A DNA stretch of 64,000 nucleotides from Zymoseptoria tritici IPO323. Lineage: Eukaryota > Ascomycota > Dothideomycetes > Mycosphaerellales > Mycosphaerellaceae. The stretch spans positions 434,001-498,000 of the forward strand of contig NC_018202.1 in assembly GCF_000219625.1 (NCBI RefSeq). The letters are read 5' to 3'. Of this stretch, positions 52,875 to 62,814 are shown one piece after another. The notes below the pieces were generated by a model. The model had not been told where the DNA came from. It saw only the letters and a list, made by a program, of their open reading frames with translations, and searched no databases. The stretch's first letter is position 1; the number at the start of each line of letters is the position of its first letter. The position numbers and the translations under genes are program-made.

Positions 52875-53736
52875 CTATCTATTTATCTATTAAGCCTAGT
52901 CTACCGAACTTCTCGTTAATAGTACGCTAATACTATAACACCGACTACTTAATCTTAGTAATAGTAGCCTTTAACTTAACTCGTATATTATTAACCTTAT
53001 CTATAATCTCCTTAATTAGCTCCTCCTTTAGCTAACCTTTTAAGCCCTTTAAACCGCTAACCTTACGCTTTAAACCGCTAATCTTACGCTTTAACTCCGA
53101 CACCTCCGACTCTAGCGTAGCGATCTTATCCTACGTATTATTTATCTTACTACGTATGCTACTAACTACCTCCTTTAATGCCGACTTCTTTTCTACCGGC
53201 TCCTCCTTAATACCCTTCGCCTATCTAGTAAAACATAGAGGCTTACCTCCGAATTTATAGAAGCTATAGGCAACCTAAGTCTTAGAAGTCCTATACTTAA
53301 GCTTACGAGTTAAGTACTACTCGTACTCGGTAACCGCCGGAATGCCTGTTTTTTAATATTAGCCTACGAGCCTTACTACGAGCCCTACGAGCTATATACC
53401 TTCGTCCGTTTCTATAACTCTACCGCTATAATCTACGCGTAGAAGGAACTACTTTCCGCTCTTCTTTGTTACTCTATCTGTGCTCTATACTTTAACGAGG
53501 GCAGCGTTCTATATAGTGTCGGAGATAAACTAGAAGTCCTTCGAGTCGGTCGTAGTTAGTTTATAGTATAAGGAGAGGTCGCTACGTAGGTAAGATATAG
53601 GGTCGTTATTCGGATAGGATATAATCTTAGGCTCGGAGTCGCTGTCGTCGTAGGCGCCGTCGAGAGAGAGGTCTTAAAGGCGCTTAGGGTCGCGAGCCTT
53701 ACTAAGTTCCGTATTAATTACCGTAAAATCGACTAT
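52875..53736 (-). pseudogene. Minus-strand coiled-coil gene of the TIR element
   Basis: On the minus strand the frame opens at 53736 with ATA GTC GAT where ATG GTC GAT is expected. It reads VDFTVINTELSKARDPKRL, an acidic stretch (DGAYDDSDSEPKIISYP), and FLLRVDYSGRVIETDEG. A 54-nt intron follows (53346-53399: GTATAT donor, GGCTAAT branch, AACAG acceptor). The last exon has KPLCFTR and then a heptad coiled coil (KIATLESEVSELKRKISGL) continuing to KATITKIK near 52950. Stops fit Gln and Trp sites. Opposite orientation to the integrase means convergent transcription. Function unknown; dimerisation through the coil is likely. Confidence 0.6.
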
Positions 53737-54009
53737 TTTTACGTACGCGCGCGGTACGATATTACGAGCTATATATATTATATAACGAGCAAGCTACGAG
53801 CGCGCGCGGTAGAGTAGTAGAAGTAGTAGTATTAATAAGAGTCGAAGAAAAGCGGTGTTAATAATACTTATCTACGTAAACCGCGTATTGTCGCGCACTT
53901 ACATATAATGGTTAATAATTAGAGTAACTGGCGTAGCTGTACGGCGACAATACAAGCAATTAGCGACAATAGCGGTAGTGGTGGTGGTGGTAGTAGTTGT
54001 TGTAAGAAG

Positions 54010-54053
54010 TAAAAATTAAGGTAGTAACCTAAACTGCCCTACAGGACGCCATC
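54010..54053 (-). repeat. Right terminal inverted repeat
   Basis: Complement of the left repeat, ending CAGGACGCCATC. It carries the mutated state at all four differing sites, so RIP reached this end but not the left one. Confidence 0.93.
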
Positions 54054-54235
54054 TTTCCCGCGGAGCAATCCTTAACCTCCACGGAGGTCGAACTTCACTT
54101 CCTCTTCCTCTCTCTCTCTTTCACGCCATTCGACAACCTCGCCGCCGACCTCGACTTCCTCCGCTACAGCAGCAGCAGCAATCACAGCAACAGCAGCAGC
54201 AGCAGCAAGCATCGGTGTGGTTCGCCCTTTTATAG

Positions 54236-55112
54236 CGATCTTTTAGGCGTCGATCCGCCTTCTTCCCTCCCTTTACAGCGACCACCTACCTATCGATTCG
54301 CTTGTTCTGCTCTTCTTCTTTCCGAGTAAGTCATCTGCCTTGCAACAGATTGGCCTCGCAGCAGATCGGCAGATTGAACAGACACTGACATGTACGTACA
54401 TATTGCCACTACTACCATCATGTCCGAAGCCGCCGGCTCTCGCGCAACTTCGCAAGAACCGAAGGGTCCGCCCTTATCAACATCACCATCGCCATCTTCA
54501 CCGCGCGCTAGTCCGTCGCAGACGTCCGCGGCTACTCCTTCATCTACTCCTCCCTCGTCGCAAGCGGTATGTTATATCACTTCTTCTTCTCCTTCTTAGC
54601 CATCCCCTTCATGCCGCGAGGCCCCTCATTTGGGGAGTTCTTCATTTGCTTCAGCAAAACCAGAAAGATCCATCATCTGGACTTCTTTGCCCGGCTTTCG
54701 CATCATCGACGACTGCTGCTCGACTCTGCGGTCTACACATCAAACAAGTCAATTCGCAGCTCAACTCGACGGTCATCAATCAATCAAGCCTGCATTCTTC
54801 AACATGTCAACGATCGCAGCCCAAGTCTGCGGTCTACAAATCAATCAAGTCAAGTCGCAGCTCAGCTCAACTCTGCGGCTATCAATCAATCAAGCCTGCA
54901 TTCATACATCAGCCAGCCAAATCTCCATTGACCAAAACGTCAAGTTAAACCGTCAAGTCATACCGTCAAGCCATACAATCAAGACATACCGTCAACCCTG
55001 CTTTCAAGCATGCATTCAACATCGGCCAAGTAGATGAAGGCGTTTTGAGGACTGCGTCAGGTGAAGCCCAAATCGGCCTGTTCTGCCTGGAGGGTGAAGG
55101 TAGTGAATTGCA
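54236..55112. other. Fragmentary locus with direct repeats
   Basis: Around 54436-54600 a plus reading (GSALINITIAIFTA, TAG, then VADVRGYSFIYSSLVASG) hints at a decayed membrane protein. At 54728-54905 two copies of a roughly 95-bp unit (CTGCGGTCTACA...ATCAATCAATCAAGCCTGCA) lie in tandem, followed by shorter ATACCGTCAA repeats to 55010. Plus frames across the repeats differ in phase between copies and are probably not coding. Confidence 0.4.
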
Positions 55113-55495
55113 TCATGGAGTCCGGATAGATAGGCATAGTAATGTTGTTGTCGAGGCGCCCACGGGCGGTGTCCTAACATCATGAAGTGACTGTTGCGAG
55201 AGAGAGGGCACAGCGGCGAGGCCCTGGTCGCGGAAGTGAATGCGCGGGGGCAGGTTTCGTGCACTCCCGTCGTGAATCTGGGTGGAAAAGGGTCGTTCTC
55301 GTACATGGCAGATGCAGGCCAGCAGCGGAGAGCAGGGTCCAGTGTAGACTGTGGCGTTAACCATGAGTAGTCATCGCTGCAAGTTCGAACGCGTTGAGGG
55401 TCTTGTGAAGTAGATGAAATTTGCTGCCAGTCATTCGCAGTCAGTGAGTGAACAGGGTTGAAGGTTGGGATTTTGTCAAATGAGATTGGCTCCAA
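55113..55495 (-). pseudogene. Hypothetical protein, frameshifted
   Basis: From ATG at 55495 the minus strand reads MEPISFDKIPTFNPVHSL and QQISSTSQDPQRVRTCSDD. At about 55365 the better reading moves to another frame (NATVYTGPCSPLLACICHV, then RNLPPRIHFRDQGLAAVPS) to about 55180. The original frame also stays open to 55016. Two shifts or one unusual intron are needed. Family unknown. Confidence 0.35.
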
Positions 55496-55758
55496 CAGAT
55501 TCTCTCGACCGCAGCGGCTCCGGAATGCTGTCGACAGGGTGTAAACTCTTGACTTGCTGTAGACGTGATGCCTATCTATCGCAATCCCACCTTCTAAACT
55601 CTTACGTAAGAGCGGTCGTTGTTAGTAGCGTCAGCTATGTTGAAGATGATGTGTGGAGTCGGGGTTTGTGGGACCGAGTCGGGTGGTAAGAAAGATGTCT
55701 GCCGGGAGGGGAGGCGAGGAGTGGGATTCTTCCGCGGACAGAGTGTTCCGATCGTGTG
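55496..55758. other. Spacer before the minisatellite
   Basis: No convincing gene. Plus frames of 70-79 codons run into the repeat array and owe their length to it. Confidence 0.3.
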
Positions 55759-56103
55759 GAGCGGTCGTGAGAGGAGCGGTCGTGAGAGGAGCGGTCGTAG
55801 GAGAAGTGGACGTGAGGAGAAGTGGTCGTGAGAGGAGCGGTCGTGGGAGAAGTGGACGTGGGAGAAGTGGTCGTGAAGAGAAGTGGTCGTGAGGAGAAGT
55901 GGACGTGGGAGAAGTGGTCGTGAGGAGAAGTGGACGTGGGAGAAGTGGTCGTGAGAGGAGCGGTCGTGGGAGAAGTGGACGTGGGAGAAGTGGACGTGGG
56001 AGAAGTGGTCGTGAAGAGAAGTGGTCGTGAGGAGAAGTGGACGTGAGGAGAAGTGGACGTGAGGAGAAGTGGACGTGAGGAGAAGTGGACGTGAGGAGAA
56101 GTT
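55759..56103. repeat. 15/16-bp minisatellite, about 22 copies
   Basis: Units AGTGGACGTGAGGAGA (16 bp) and AGTGGTCGTGGGAGA or AGCGGTCGTGAGAGG (15 bp) alternate, with A/T choice in GGACGT versus GGTCGT. The last five units are identical 16-mers. Strong purine/pyrimidine asymmetry: G/A on the plus strand. The mixed 15 and 16 spacing breaks any reading frame, so it is non-coding despite a 164-codon open frame on the minus strand. Confidence 0.9.
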
Positions 56104-56879
56104 GACTTTGCGGTGTTTGCTGCAAGATCTGTCGGTCGGTGGAATGTTCTCTTTGCCTGGAGAGTGACGGGAGACTCTGCGATGCGGACGCGCTGTGGGG
56201 TCAGATCTCAGCGGCGCCGATCATATATAGTCGTCGGCGAGACTGCAGGTGATGGGCACTTTTCTTGTCCCAATCGTCTGGCACACTTGGGCACTTCCAT
56301 TGTCGTTGCCATTTTGCAGCCGCGATTTACGTCGCAAATCGTTTTTGCAGCCGCGTTTTGGGCGCCAATGGGGTAACTCGCGGGCACTGCAAGTTGATGG
56401 TGCCATTTCGGGACCCTGAAAACAGTGACGGCAGGAGCCAGTCGTCGTATCCGCTCCGCACCTCAGCCTTCCTTCGTCCACCTCTCCTCAAAACAATATC
56501 GAGCCACAAGCCAGACGACCGAGAGCGGACGAAATGTGTAGCCGAATTGCCGAGTCCCTGCGTCGCTGCGATTGCTATTGTTGTGTTTGGTCTGCGAGGC
56601 ATGAAAAGGGATGGGTAGTTCGGGAGCCGGGAAAAGAAGTGATGCGCAGATTGGTGTACTTGTCTTACCTTACTTTTACACGACGGACAGGATCCACAGC
56701 GGCATTAGCACTTGCTTCGACAACATCGAAATTCAACCATGCTGTACCTCCCTCTCTGGACGGCAGCTAACCCTGCCTCCTTCTCAGTTGCGCTCCTTAT
56801 CGTCCTTCGCTAGGCGTTGTCTGAAGCACGCCCGTAGAATTTCTTAGGCTAGCTGCGACGCTCGGCGGAGCGCCTGAAG
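56104..56879. other. No supported gene
   Basis: A small direct repeat TTTTGCAGCCGCG occurs at about 56313 and 56345. Frames of 75-117 codons overlap on both strands without recognisable motifs. Confidence 0.35.
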
Positions 56880-57960
56880 ACAAAACGTAGAATTCGGTCG
56901 ATTTTCCGGTAAAGAAGAGGTATACTCGACATAGATTTAAATACTATACAACAACGGGAGTAGTTATATAAAATCCGGGAAAAATAGTTGTAAATATTTA
57001 GCTAAAGTATATGTACATCGATTAAAAAGACCTCTATATCGAATATCTAAAGCGTAAAATTTAAGATTCTATTCGCGAGTCGTAGGCCGGATTCCCGGTA
57101 TAGAATTCGAGCTTTTTTTATATTTCGATCGATTTAATAACAACAACGTATAATAGGAATAAACTAAGAAATAGAAATGTAGATAATCTTATAAAGAATC
57201 GATTTATCGAATAATCTATATAAATAGTTAAGTAGCTAAGGCGTAAAAATCAATATTCGAAAAAAGCCGGGCTATACTTCGTATCGAAAGGACGCGAGGA
57301 AAAGGGTTATATAGTACATAATCGAAAATCTAAAGAGATAGATCGATTTTAAATTACCGGTTTACCCTCCGCGTAGTATCGGATAGAGTATATCTCGTTA
57401 TTTAAGAAAACTCGATTTTCGAAGTTAGAATTCGACCGAATCCTACGTCTTATTATTAGACCGCTAGCGCGAGACTTTAAAACTATACCGAGCATTAGCG
57501 TTCTAAACCGGAGATAGAGCTAACCGCCCTATACGCCTACTTTCTTACTAGCTCGCCCTATTACCTTTTATACTAAAACTTCGCTATAAGGTCTATAGAC
57601 TAACCGTAGTCTAACTATACCTTACGTTTTATTTTATACGACCGTAAGCATTTAATTACTCTAAACTATATACCGCTAAGTAGATTACCCGCTTTTATAT
57701 CTCCGAAAGGAACAGCGAAGAAGAGGGAGGTTAAGCCTAGACGTAGCCTAGCTAAATTACCCTAAGAGATACTAAGGACTACTAATCGGACATATTATTA
57801 TAGTCGGTCGTAGACGAGAAATTAGACATTATACTAGTTCTTCCGAAGAACTTCGTAGTCGCCGACTAGGGAACTAATATTAACCTTACTTACCCTAATA
57901 TAGTAAAAGCGTTAGATGTAAACGAAATTACCGGTACTAAAGTTAACCTAGGTATATAGC
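56880..57960. repeat. RIP-degraded relic, family unknown
   Basis: TGA, TGG, TCA and CCA are nearly absent and TAA/TAG abundant, with CpG retained. A plus-strand frame keeps some protein character (SLFKKTRFSKLEFDRILR near 57395-57450) but no transposase motif could be matched. Sharp return to normal composition at about 57960. I found no inverted ends. Confidence 0.6.
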
Positions 57961-58325
57961 GTAAATGCAGTCATCGACACGGCTGGACACTCGGTAGAGA
58001 TCGGGGATGGAAAAGATAAAGGCAGCCAGCAGCACTCTCGGCACACCTAGAAGCATCTAAGTAAGCAGGGAAGAAGAAGAAGAAAAATAAGGATTACCGC
58101 CATTAGAGGCTCCGAGGGTACACCAGACGGGAAAAGACAACACACCAGATAGTATAAGAGCTTCTTTAAGAGCTACTGTCCCACCACTCGGAGAAGCGGA
58201 GCACATTTGATGCAACGCCACAGGCCCGCTAGCACGGACAGTACAGTATAGTATCCACTACTTACGACAGGTACTCTAGCAAAAGCACCGCCGAGGTCAA
58301 GTAGGAGGAGTGTGTTATCATCCCA
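57961..58325. other. No supported gene
   Basis: Purine-rich plus strand with AGAAGAAGAAGAAGAA near 58070. Nothing coding is recognised. Confidence 0.3.
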
Positions 58326-58754
58326 ATGCTCCACCTACCGATGGTTTTGCCAGCAGCGATTCAAGCGCTAAAGCAGATTACCCAAGCACGCATAATACCT
58401 TCAGTCGAAGAGCAGTTCATCCTACGGCCTTACTCGAGAGGGCTCGAGGGGAAGGACCACCATGCCGCTGCGAGTCAAAGGAAGATCACTGGATACAGCA
58501 TCGAGGCCAAATTGGTTCAGGTTCATCAGATCTCGGTGGAGGAACAACAGGATAAGTAGGACAGAGTCAATGTCGAGTTGTTTTCCGATCTGATTATGCT
58601 TTTTAGGGCGGGATCATATCCGGAGGACTGGCGGAGGCAGCAGAAACAAGGGTATGATGTATACTGCGCTCATGGCCGTCGATGGGCGATTAACTGCCCC
58701 TGTGCTGCCAACTTATTTCCCTGGAGCCGAAGGCTCTCGTCCCAGGGTTGTTAA
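58326..58754 (+). pseudogene. Hypothetical protein, one in-frame TAG
   Basis: One frame from 58326 to TAA at 58752, interrupted only by TAG at 58557 (VEEQQDK, stop, DRVNVELFSDLIMLFRAG), a CAG site. After the stop come YPEDWRRQQKQGYDVYCAHG and a Trp/Cys-rich end. 142 codons in total. The sense on both sides supports one ancestral gene. No family is recognised. Confidence 0.5.
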
Positions 58755-59211
58755 GTCATGAAGTCGGCGTCTCTCCAAACCATCGCCTACCTTAATCTCT
58801 CTCGGCACTACTTCTTATTAACTATATCCACTGCTCGTCTCATACAAGGTCAGTTTAAGGATGCAATAGGTGGACCGAGTTCTCTACTAATGCCCTGGTT
58901 CACGCTCGCCCATCCCGCTAAGCGGCAACAAATCCTATGTCCTCTGCCGATGCAGTTGCCTGAATTGCCACACTTCCAGACACCTCGTTAGCCTTGCCCG
59001 GGCACGGCACATCTGCACATGACTTAGCCTGTCGCTGGTCATTCTGAAAATCTTAACTGCGACTATCTTGCCCTACCGACATCCAGGGCTTCTAACGACC
59101 ACGCATCCCGAACGTCCACCTATGCAGCAATCTCGTTGTCTACGCCACCCAGCAGAAAATCAGACTCATCGCCATTACCAGCTATCGTCCCGTTTGGCAA
59201 GTCTCCCAAGC
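58755..59211. other. No supported gene
   Basis: A 77-codon plus frame at 58758-58991 (starting MKSASLQTIAYLNLSRHYF) is unrecognised. It could belong to the preceding locus. Confidence 0.25.
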
Positions 59212-59729
59212 TCAGCCTGACGTTACTCGCCCCAGCTGTGCCGTCGAAGAACCTACGCAACAGTGGCTATTGATGGCATGATAGCCGAAGACATCACCCA
59301 CCCAGTCCTGGAACATCTCAAAGTCGCGGGCCTCTCCAATGGTCGTCCAGATCCACGAAGTACGAGATCTAGGGATCTTGTAGGACGCTGGTCGTGCGTA
59401 TGAGAATCTGACAGATCAGATCCCGGTACGCACACAAATGTGGTCCGCTCTGGAAGCTCCTCGGTAGTATCAGAACGTGCGGACGTTGAAGTCGAGGATG
59501 GTCTCGGTTGTGCTTTCACATCAAGTCCGCCACTGCAAAGAAGGCATGAGGCAGATGTGCCCGGCAAGGAGGATGAACGGGCGAACCTCCGAAGGTGATG
59601 ATTTCGTAGTAGGTAAGCCATGCTCCCTGGACCGACCCTCCACTTCGAGCTCCAGGAAGCAATAGGCACCGGACTAGTATAGTAGACCGAATGAATCGTC
59701 TGTGCTGGCAACGCCCCAAGACAGAACAA
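59212..59729 (-). pseudogene. Unknown protein, frameshift and two nonsense codons
   Basis: Minus-strand reading AWLTYYEIITFGGSPVHPP and HAFFAVADLM, then a one-base shift near 59520 into STTETILDFNVRTF, TGA, YYRGASRADHICVRTGI, TGA, SVRFSYARPASYKIPRS and TSWIWTTIGEARDFEMFQDW, ending TGA at 59212. The two stops fit TGG and CGA codons changed by single transitions. Aromatic-rich globular composition suggests an enzyme or capsid-like fold, but I cannot name it. Confidence 0.45.
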
Positions 59730-60153
59730 TTCCGTATGTGACCACTGGCTCGTTGATCTAGTAAGCCGAAGTGCTTAAGAATGTAGCTCTGCTAACAAAT
59801 CTTCTTGGACGGGATGTTACAGCGGAGAAAATAACTAGGGCCCGGTCAACGGTCTTCCGACCATGGTTTGCTCTTCAAAGTTGACTCGAATGCAGATGTT
59901 GTCTCATTACGGTTGGCTGGCGGTGATACTCGCGGAGGGAAAGAGCGGACCGTAGAGTAACATAAATAGAATCTCTGTAAAGGGTACATTTTGCTAGGCG
60001 ATAAAGGGGAGTCGTGTAGTGCGGTGAGAGTCGGTTGGTGTAGCAGATGTGGACGGAGAAGCGTTGTAGGAGGGGGCTGATGGTCCGCAGTGCGACAAAA
60101 GATATACTCAATGTCGCAGAATCACACAACATCACCGGTGATGGACACGAATC
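59730..60153. other. No supported gene
   Basis: A minus frame at 59875-60135 is Leu/Ser/Tyr-rich without motif. Otherwise empty. Confidence 0.3.
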
Positions 60154-60440
60154 CTAAAAATCCCATCGTTGGAGCTTATTGGTTTCCAAAGCGTTCCCCG
60201 CCACCTCCCAAAAGTCCAAATATTTGAGACTGAATTTCCACTCCACTAGCGCGATCACAATGGCGCTCTGTTCCCGAACCACATTCGACCATGGCGTCCG
60301 AATCCACCCACAGACCAAGCCCAACGACGCTTGGATGTAGTCGGGCGAACGGCTCGGCGCTTCTCTGCCTCCACTAAGATGGCCCAAGACTGCTGATGCT
60401 TGTCGCGCCGTACACCTTTGATAGTATTAATCTCCTTCAC
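60154..60440 (-). CDS. Hypothetical protein, frame uncertain
   Basis: Two overlapping minus frames. 60440-60255 starts MKEINTIKGVRRDKHQQSW and is basic and Trp-rich. 60387-60154 ends FSLKYLDFWEVAGNALETNK and TAG. A short shift near 60300 would join them into one protein of about 95 residues. Family unknown. Confidence 0.3.
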
Positions 60441-60746
60441 GTCGACACAGTCCCTACGATCAGACTCCTATCCTCCCTATTCTTATGCTCAATTTGATGC
60501 CACTCTTGCTTCGATGATGTCTTTGGGCACGGCATGTAACTGCTTGGAGTCGCCGCAGATCGTCCCGTCGTGGACATGGTCGAGGGTAAGGGAGGCGAGT
60601 GGCAGATCGACTGGTAAGAGTAGACGAGGCGTAGTGTAAGTTGTGGGAGTTGTGTAGTAATCCATTGAACATCGCCGGCGGCGAGCGATGGTGAAAACGG
60701 GATGGCGGCCGCGTAAATCTGATTCGCCGGAAGGCGATGTTGCGCA

Positions 60747-61477
60747 TTGCCAAGCCGTCGATTGGGTCAATGTCTGGGAGATCTGCCGCCAATGGGGATT
60801 CCATGTGCATCACTTGCTGCGGTGGGCGGTGGCAGGAAATCTTCAGCTGTCGGACTACGCCCGCCAGACTACGCCGTCTTTGTTGGGGCAATGGGGCTGA
60901 TGTTATCAGTAAGCGAGCTGTTGATGACCTGTTTCGGTCTCCTTCGTGGCGTTAACGGTGCTGGATCTGACGTGTCCTTCGAGATTTTCTTCCTAGGCAA
61001 TTCACGCGAGGTACTCTGTGCGCGGCTGGCTTTGAGGCCTATCTTCTCGGATTTGGCAGCCTGCTTGTCAATCCAGCTTGCGACGGCGAGCTCGTTGACG
61101 TGGTCCGTGGTCTTTCAGCTCCCACGTCGGCACGTATTTCTCGCCGGTCTCAGAATCGTCTTCCCAACCAAATGGGATGCGTGTTCAACATCTGGTCTTC
61201 TGACCATTTCGGCCGGAAACGCAGCTTACAATTGGGATGTCTGATCTGCCTAGTCGGAGCGGGGATCATGACGGGTTCGGTGAACATCTTGTCTTCGTCT
61301 CTCCCAAGATGTCTCGCACTCGGTACTCCTTCTCCGAGTCGATCTGTCCGTGCGGATGCTGGGAACGCACTGCAGTTCAAGTGCTGCGCATCACTCGTTG
61401 ACTTGTGGGAGACGCTAATCGCTTCCGCTTCGCCATCATGGACACCCGTCAAGCGCGACGACGGTAATAGCGGATGA
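60747..61477 (+). pseudogene. MFS sugar-transporter fragment
   Basis: At 61172-61290 one plus frame reads MGCVFNIWSSDHFGRKRSL followed by QLGCLICLVGAGIMTGSVNI. This is the signature between transmembrane helices 2 and 3 of fungal sugar porters (DxxGRR/K motif plus the next helix). Upstream hydrophobic readings (YAVFVGAMGLMLSVSELLM; SLTWSVVFQLPRRHVFL) lie in another frame and might be helix remnants. Sugar porters have 12 helices and about 500 residues; only one motif is clear. Minus-strand frames (61150-61758) overlap and compete. It is a scrap, not a transporter. Confidence 0.4.
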
Positions 61478-62409
61478 TATAGCTGTGTCTGAAACGTGAA
61501 CGAGGACTGCGTTGAGCCAACACCTGGTTCCGACACATCGGGCGATGTGGTTCGCTGGCGTGTCAAGGTCTTGAGAAACAGTTTGACATGGTTCCTTGGC
61601 GGCTGTTGTTTGAAAATCGGCCGGGTCAGGCTGATGTGAAGTTGTACCGTTCGGCAACGAAGACTTCGGTGGCTGCTGACCTGCAGGCGGCGGGTCGTAG
61701 TTTGGCTGGGTGACGAGAGTATACTGTAGGGTGGTATCCTCCGTCGAGCTATTGACAATCATGCTCCCAACCTCACTCAAAATGTCCTGTCTTGCGAACG
61801 TGGACTGCTTTCCGTTGTTTCATTCTTCGTACTGCGAGGGTGGCTGCGGACCCCGCTCTTGCTGACCAGGCCATTCCCAGCAGACCGACGATCGCAAGGG
61901 CCAGGCAATTCCAACGCACATCAGCCTCCAGACCTGCGTGTTGTATATCTTCCGCCGCCTCGCGGCCAGTTGCGCCAAGGACAGCTCATCTCTTACGAGA
62001 AATACCAGCTCGCCTTGTGTGGAGCGGACGCGACAGGCTGATGGGACGGGAGACGTGTCGATGGAGGAGGTGGTGGAGGAGGAGGAGGATGACGCTGTCC
62101 CAGTCGGTCGTTGTCCATGCGGATGACGCTGATGATGGGGAGTTGTCGAGATTGGTTTCGGCCGGGCATGATGTTTCGAGTTATTCTTCCGCATCTGTCC
62201 TCCTCTTCCTCCTTCATTCTCCGCGAGTGTTCTCTCCATCCAATTGGCACTCTCGACGGTGTTGCTGCGCCGGGTGAAGAAGCCGCGGAAGAAGTGCCTC
62301 CTTGGGCGGCAAGGATTTTGCGTTTATTGTCCTCTTTCTTGGCCTGCACCTGGTCGATCAGGTCACCGACCACCTTATTGGGCATGATCGTGGATCCGTA
62401 GGGAGTCAA
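61436..62409 (-). pseudogene. Unknown protein with one membrane span, frameshifted
   Basis: From ATG at 62409 the minus strand reads KVVGDLIDQVQAKKEDNKR and RMKEEEEDRCGRITRNI, a Pro run (nine residues) at about 62070, then in another frame EAAEDIQHAGLEADVRWN with a span (CLALAIVGLLGMAWSA) and a basic flank (RRMKQRKAVHVRKTG). A one-base shift then gives VGSMIVNSSTEDTTLQYTL and a Pro/Gln tail ending TAA at 61436. Layout: cytosolic charged region, single span, disordered tail. Family unknown. Confidence 0.4.
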
Positions 62410-62814
62410 GGAGATGTTGGGGTAAAGGCGCTGAACTCATCCTTCCAAACTCTTCTTCTGTACAGAGCTCGTGGAGACTTTCATAATTAGATCGTCTGTC
62501 CGGCAGCGGCACGGCAGACGTGGACAGTATTCCTGTCGGCAATGGGTTGGTCGTGGTTCAAGTCGAAGGAGTCGGGAAGACTTTGGTCGTGGTCATTACG
62601 GCGCGCTCTGCACCAACTCTGGACGAAGTTGAGGTGGTGGGGGTTGAAGTGCGCCCGATGAGGACGACGACGGCGTTTTAATTCTGCGCGCAGATCGATG
62701 CGTCGGCCGCGAGGGACGTTCGTGTCGATAATGACTGTTCGATTTTTGATCTTTTTTTTGTCTAGAACTGTGAGCCGTGTCCAAGACCCTTCAGTCAGCA
62801 GAAGCGCTCATCAG
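62410..62814. other. No supported gene
   Basis: A minus frame at 62596-62784 is basic and low complexity. A TTTTTTT run lies near 62751. Possible 3' region of the next minus-strand gene. Confidence 0.3.

Larger units (their letters stand above)
48733..54053. mobile_element. TIR DNA element encoding a DDE integrase, RIP-inactivated
   Basis: 5321 bp bounded by 44-bp inverted repeats beginning GATGGCGTCCTG, flanked by direct TTTC copies (48729-48732 and 54054-54057). Inside are three gene-like frames: an integrase-core gene on the plus strand, a second plus-strand gene of unknown type, and a minus-strand coiled-coil gene. All stops I examined fit Gln or Trp sites turned to TAA or TAG. The first 50 bp at the left are unmutated. 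An rve-type integrase, TIRs and a 4-bp duplication are reminiscent of Ginger-like integrase-based DNA transposons, but the integrase itself belongs to a fungal family I know only as stand-alone integrase-core proteins, so I do not assign a superfamily. Confidence 0.85.
48437..54235 (+). pseudogene. Cys-rich/polyglutamine reading frame split by the TIR element
   Basis: The plus frame from 48437 (CAVCGAWSCLLGSIAFLFL, then CCRRCKF) is entered by the TIR element after 48732. If the element and one TTTC copy are removed, the same frame continues from 54058 for 59 codons, through Pro/Arg-rich sequence and a Gln tract (14 codons at 54167-54208, one of them Ser), to TAG at 54233. An open frame across the empty site supports insertion into a gene, but the DNA is stop-poor here and chance cannot be excluded. 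The CxxC-type pairs hint at metal binding. Family unknown. Confidence 0.35.

Noticed and set aside
48733..54053. TIR element as a Starship or a Maverick/Polinton
   Set aside because: No tyrosine recombinase (captain) gene, no DNA polymerase, ATPase or capsid genes, and only 5.3 kb.
54167..54208. CAG-rich tract as a CRISPR or regulatory repeat
   Set aside because: It is a simple triplet run in a eukaryotic context and reads as polyglutamine in the split gene; there are no spacers.
55631..56125. 164-codon minus-strand frame of Ser/Arg/Pro/Leu repeats across the minisatellite
   Set aside because: The 15- and 16-bp units shift phase repeatedly, so the amino-acid pattern switches between frames. 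The openness comes from stop-free repeat units, not from coding.
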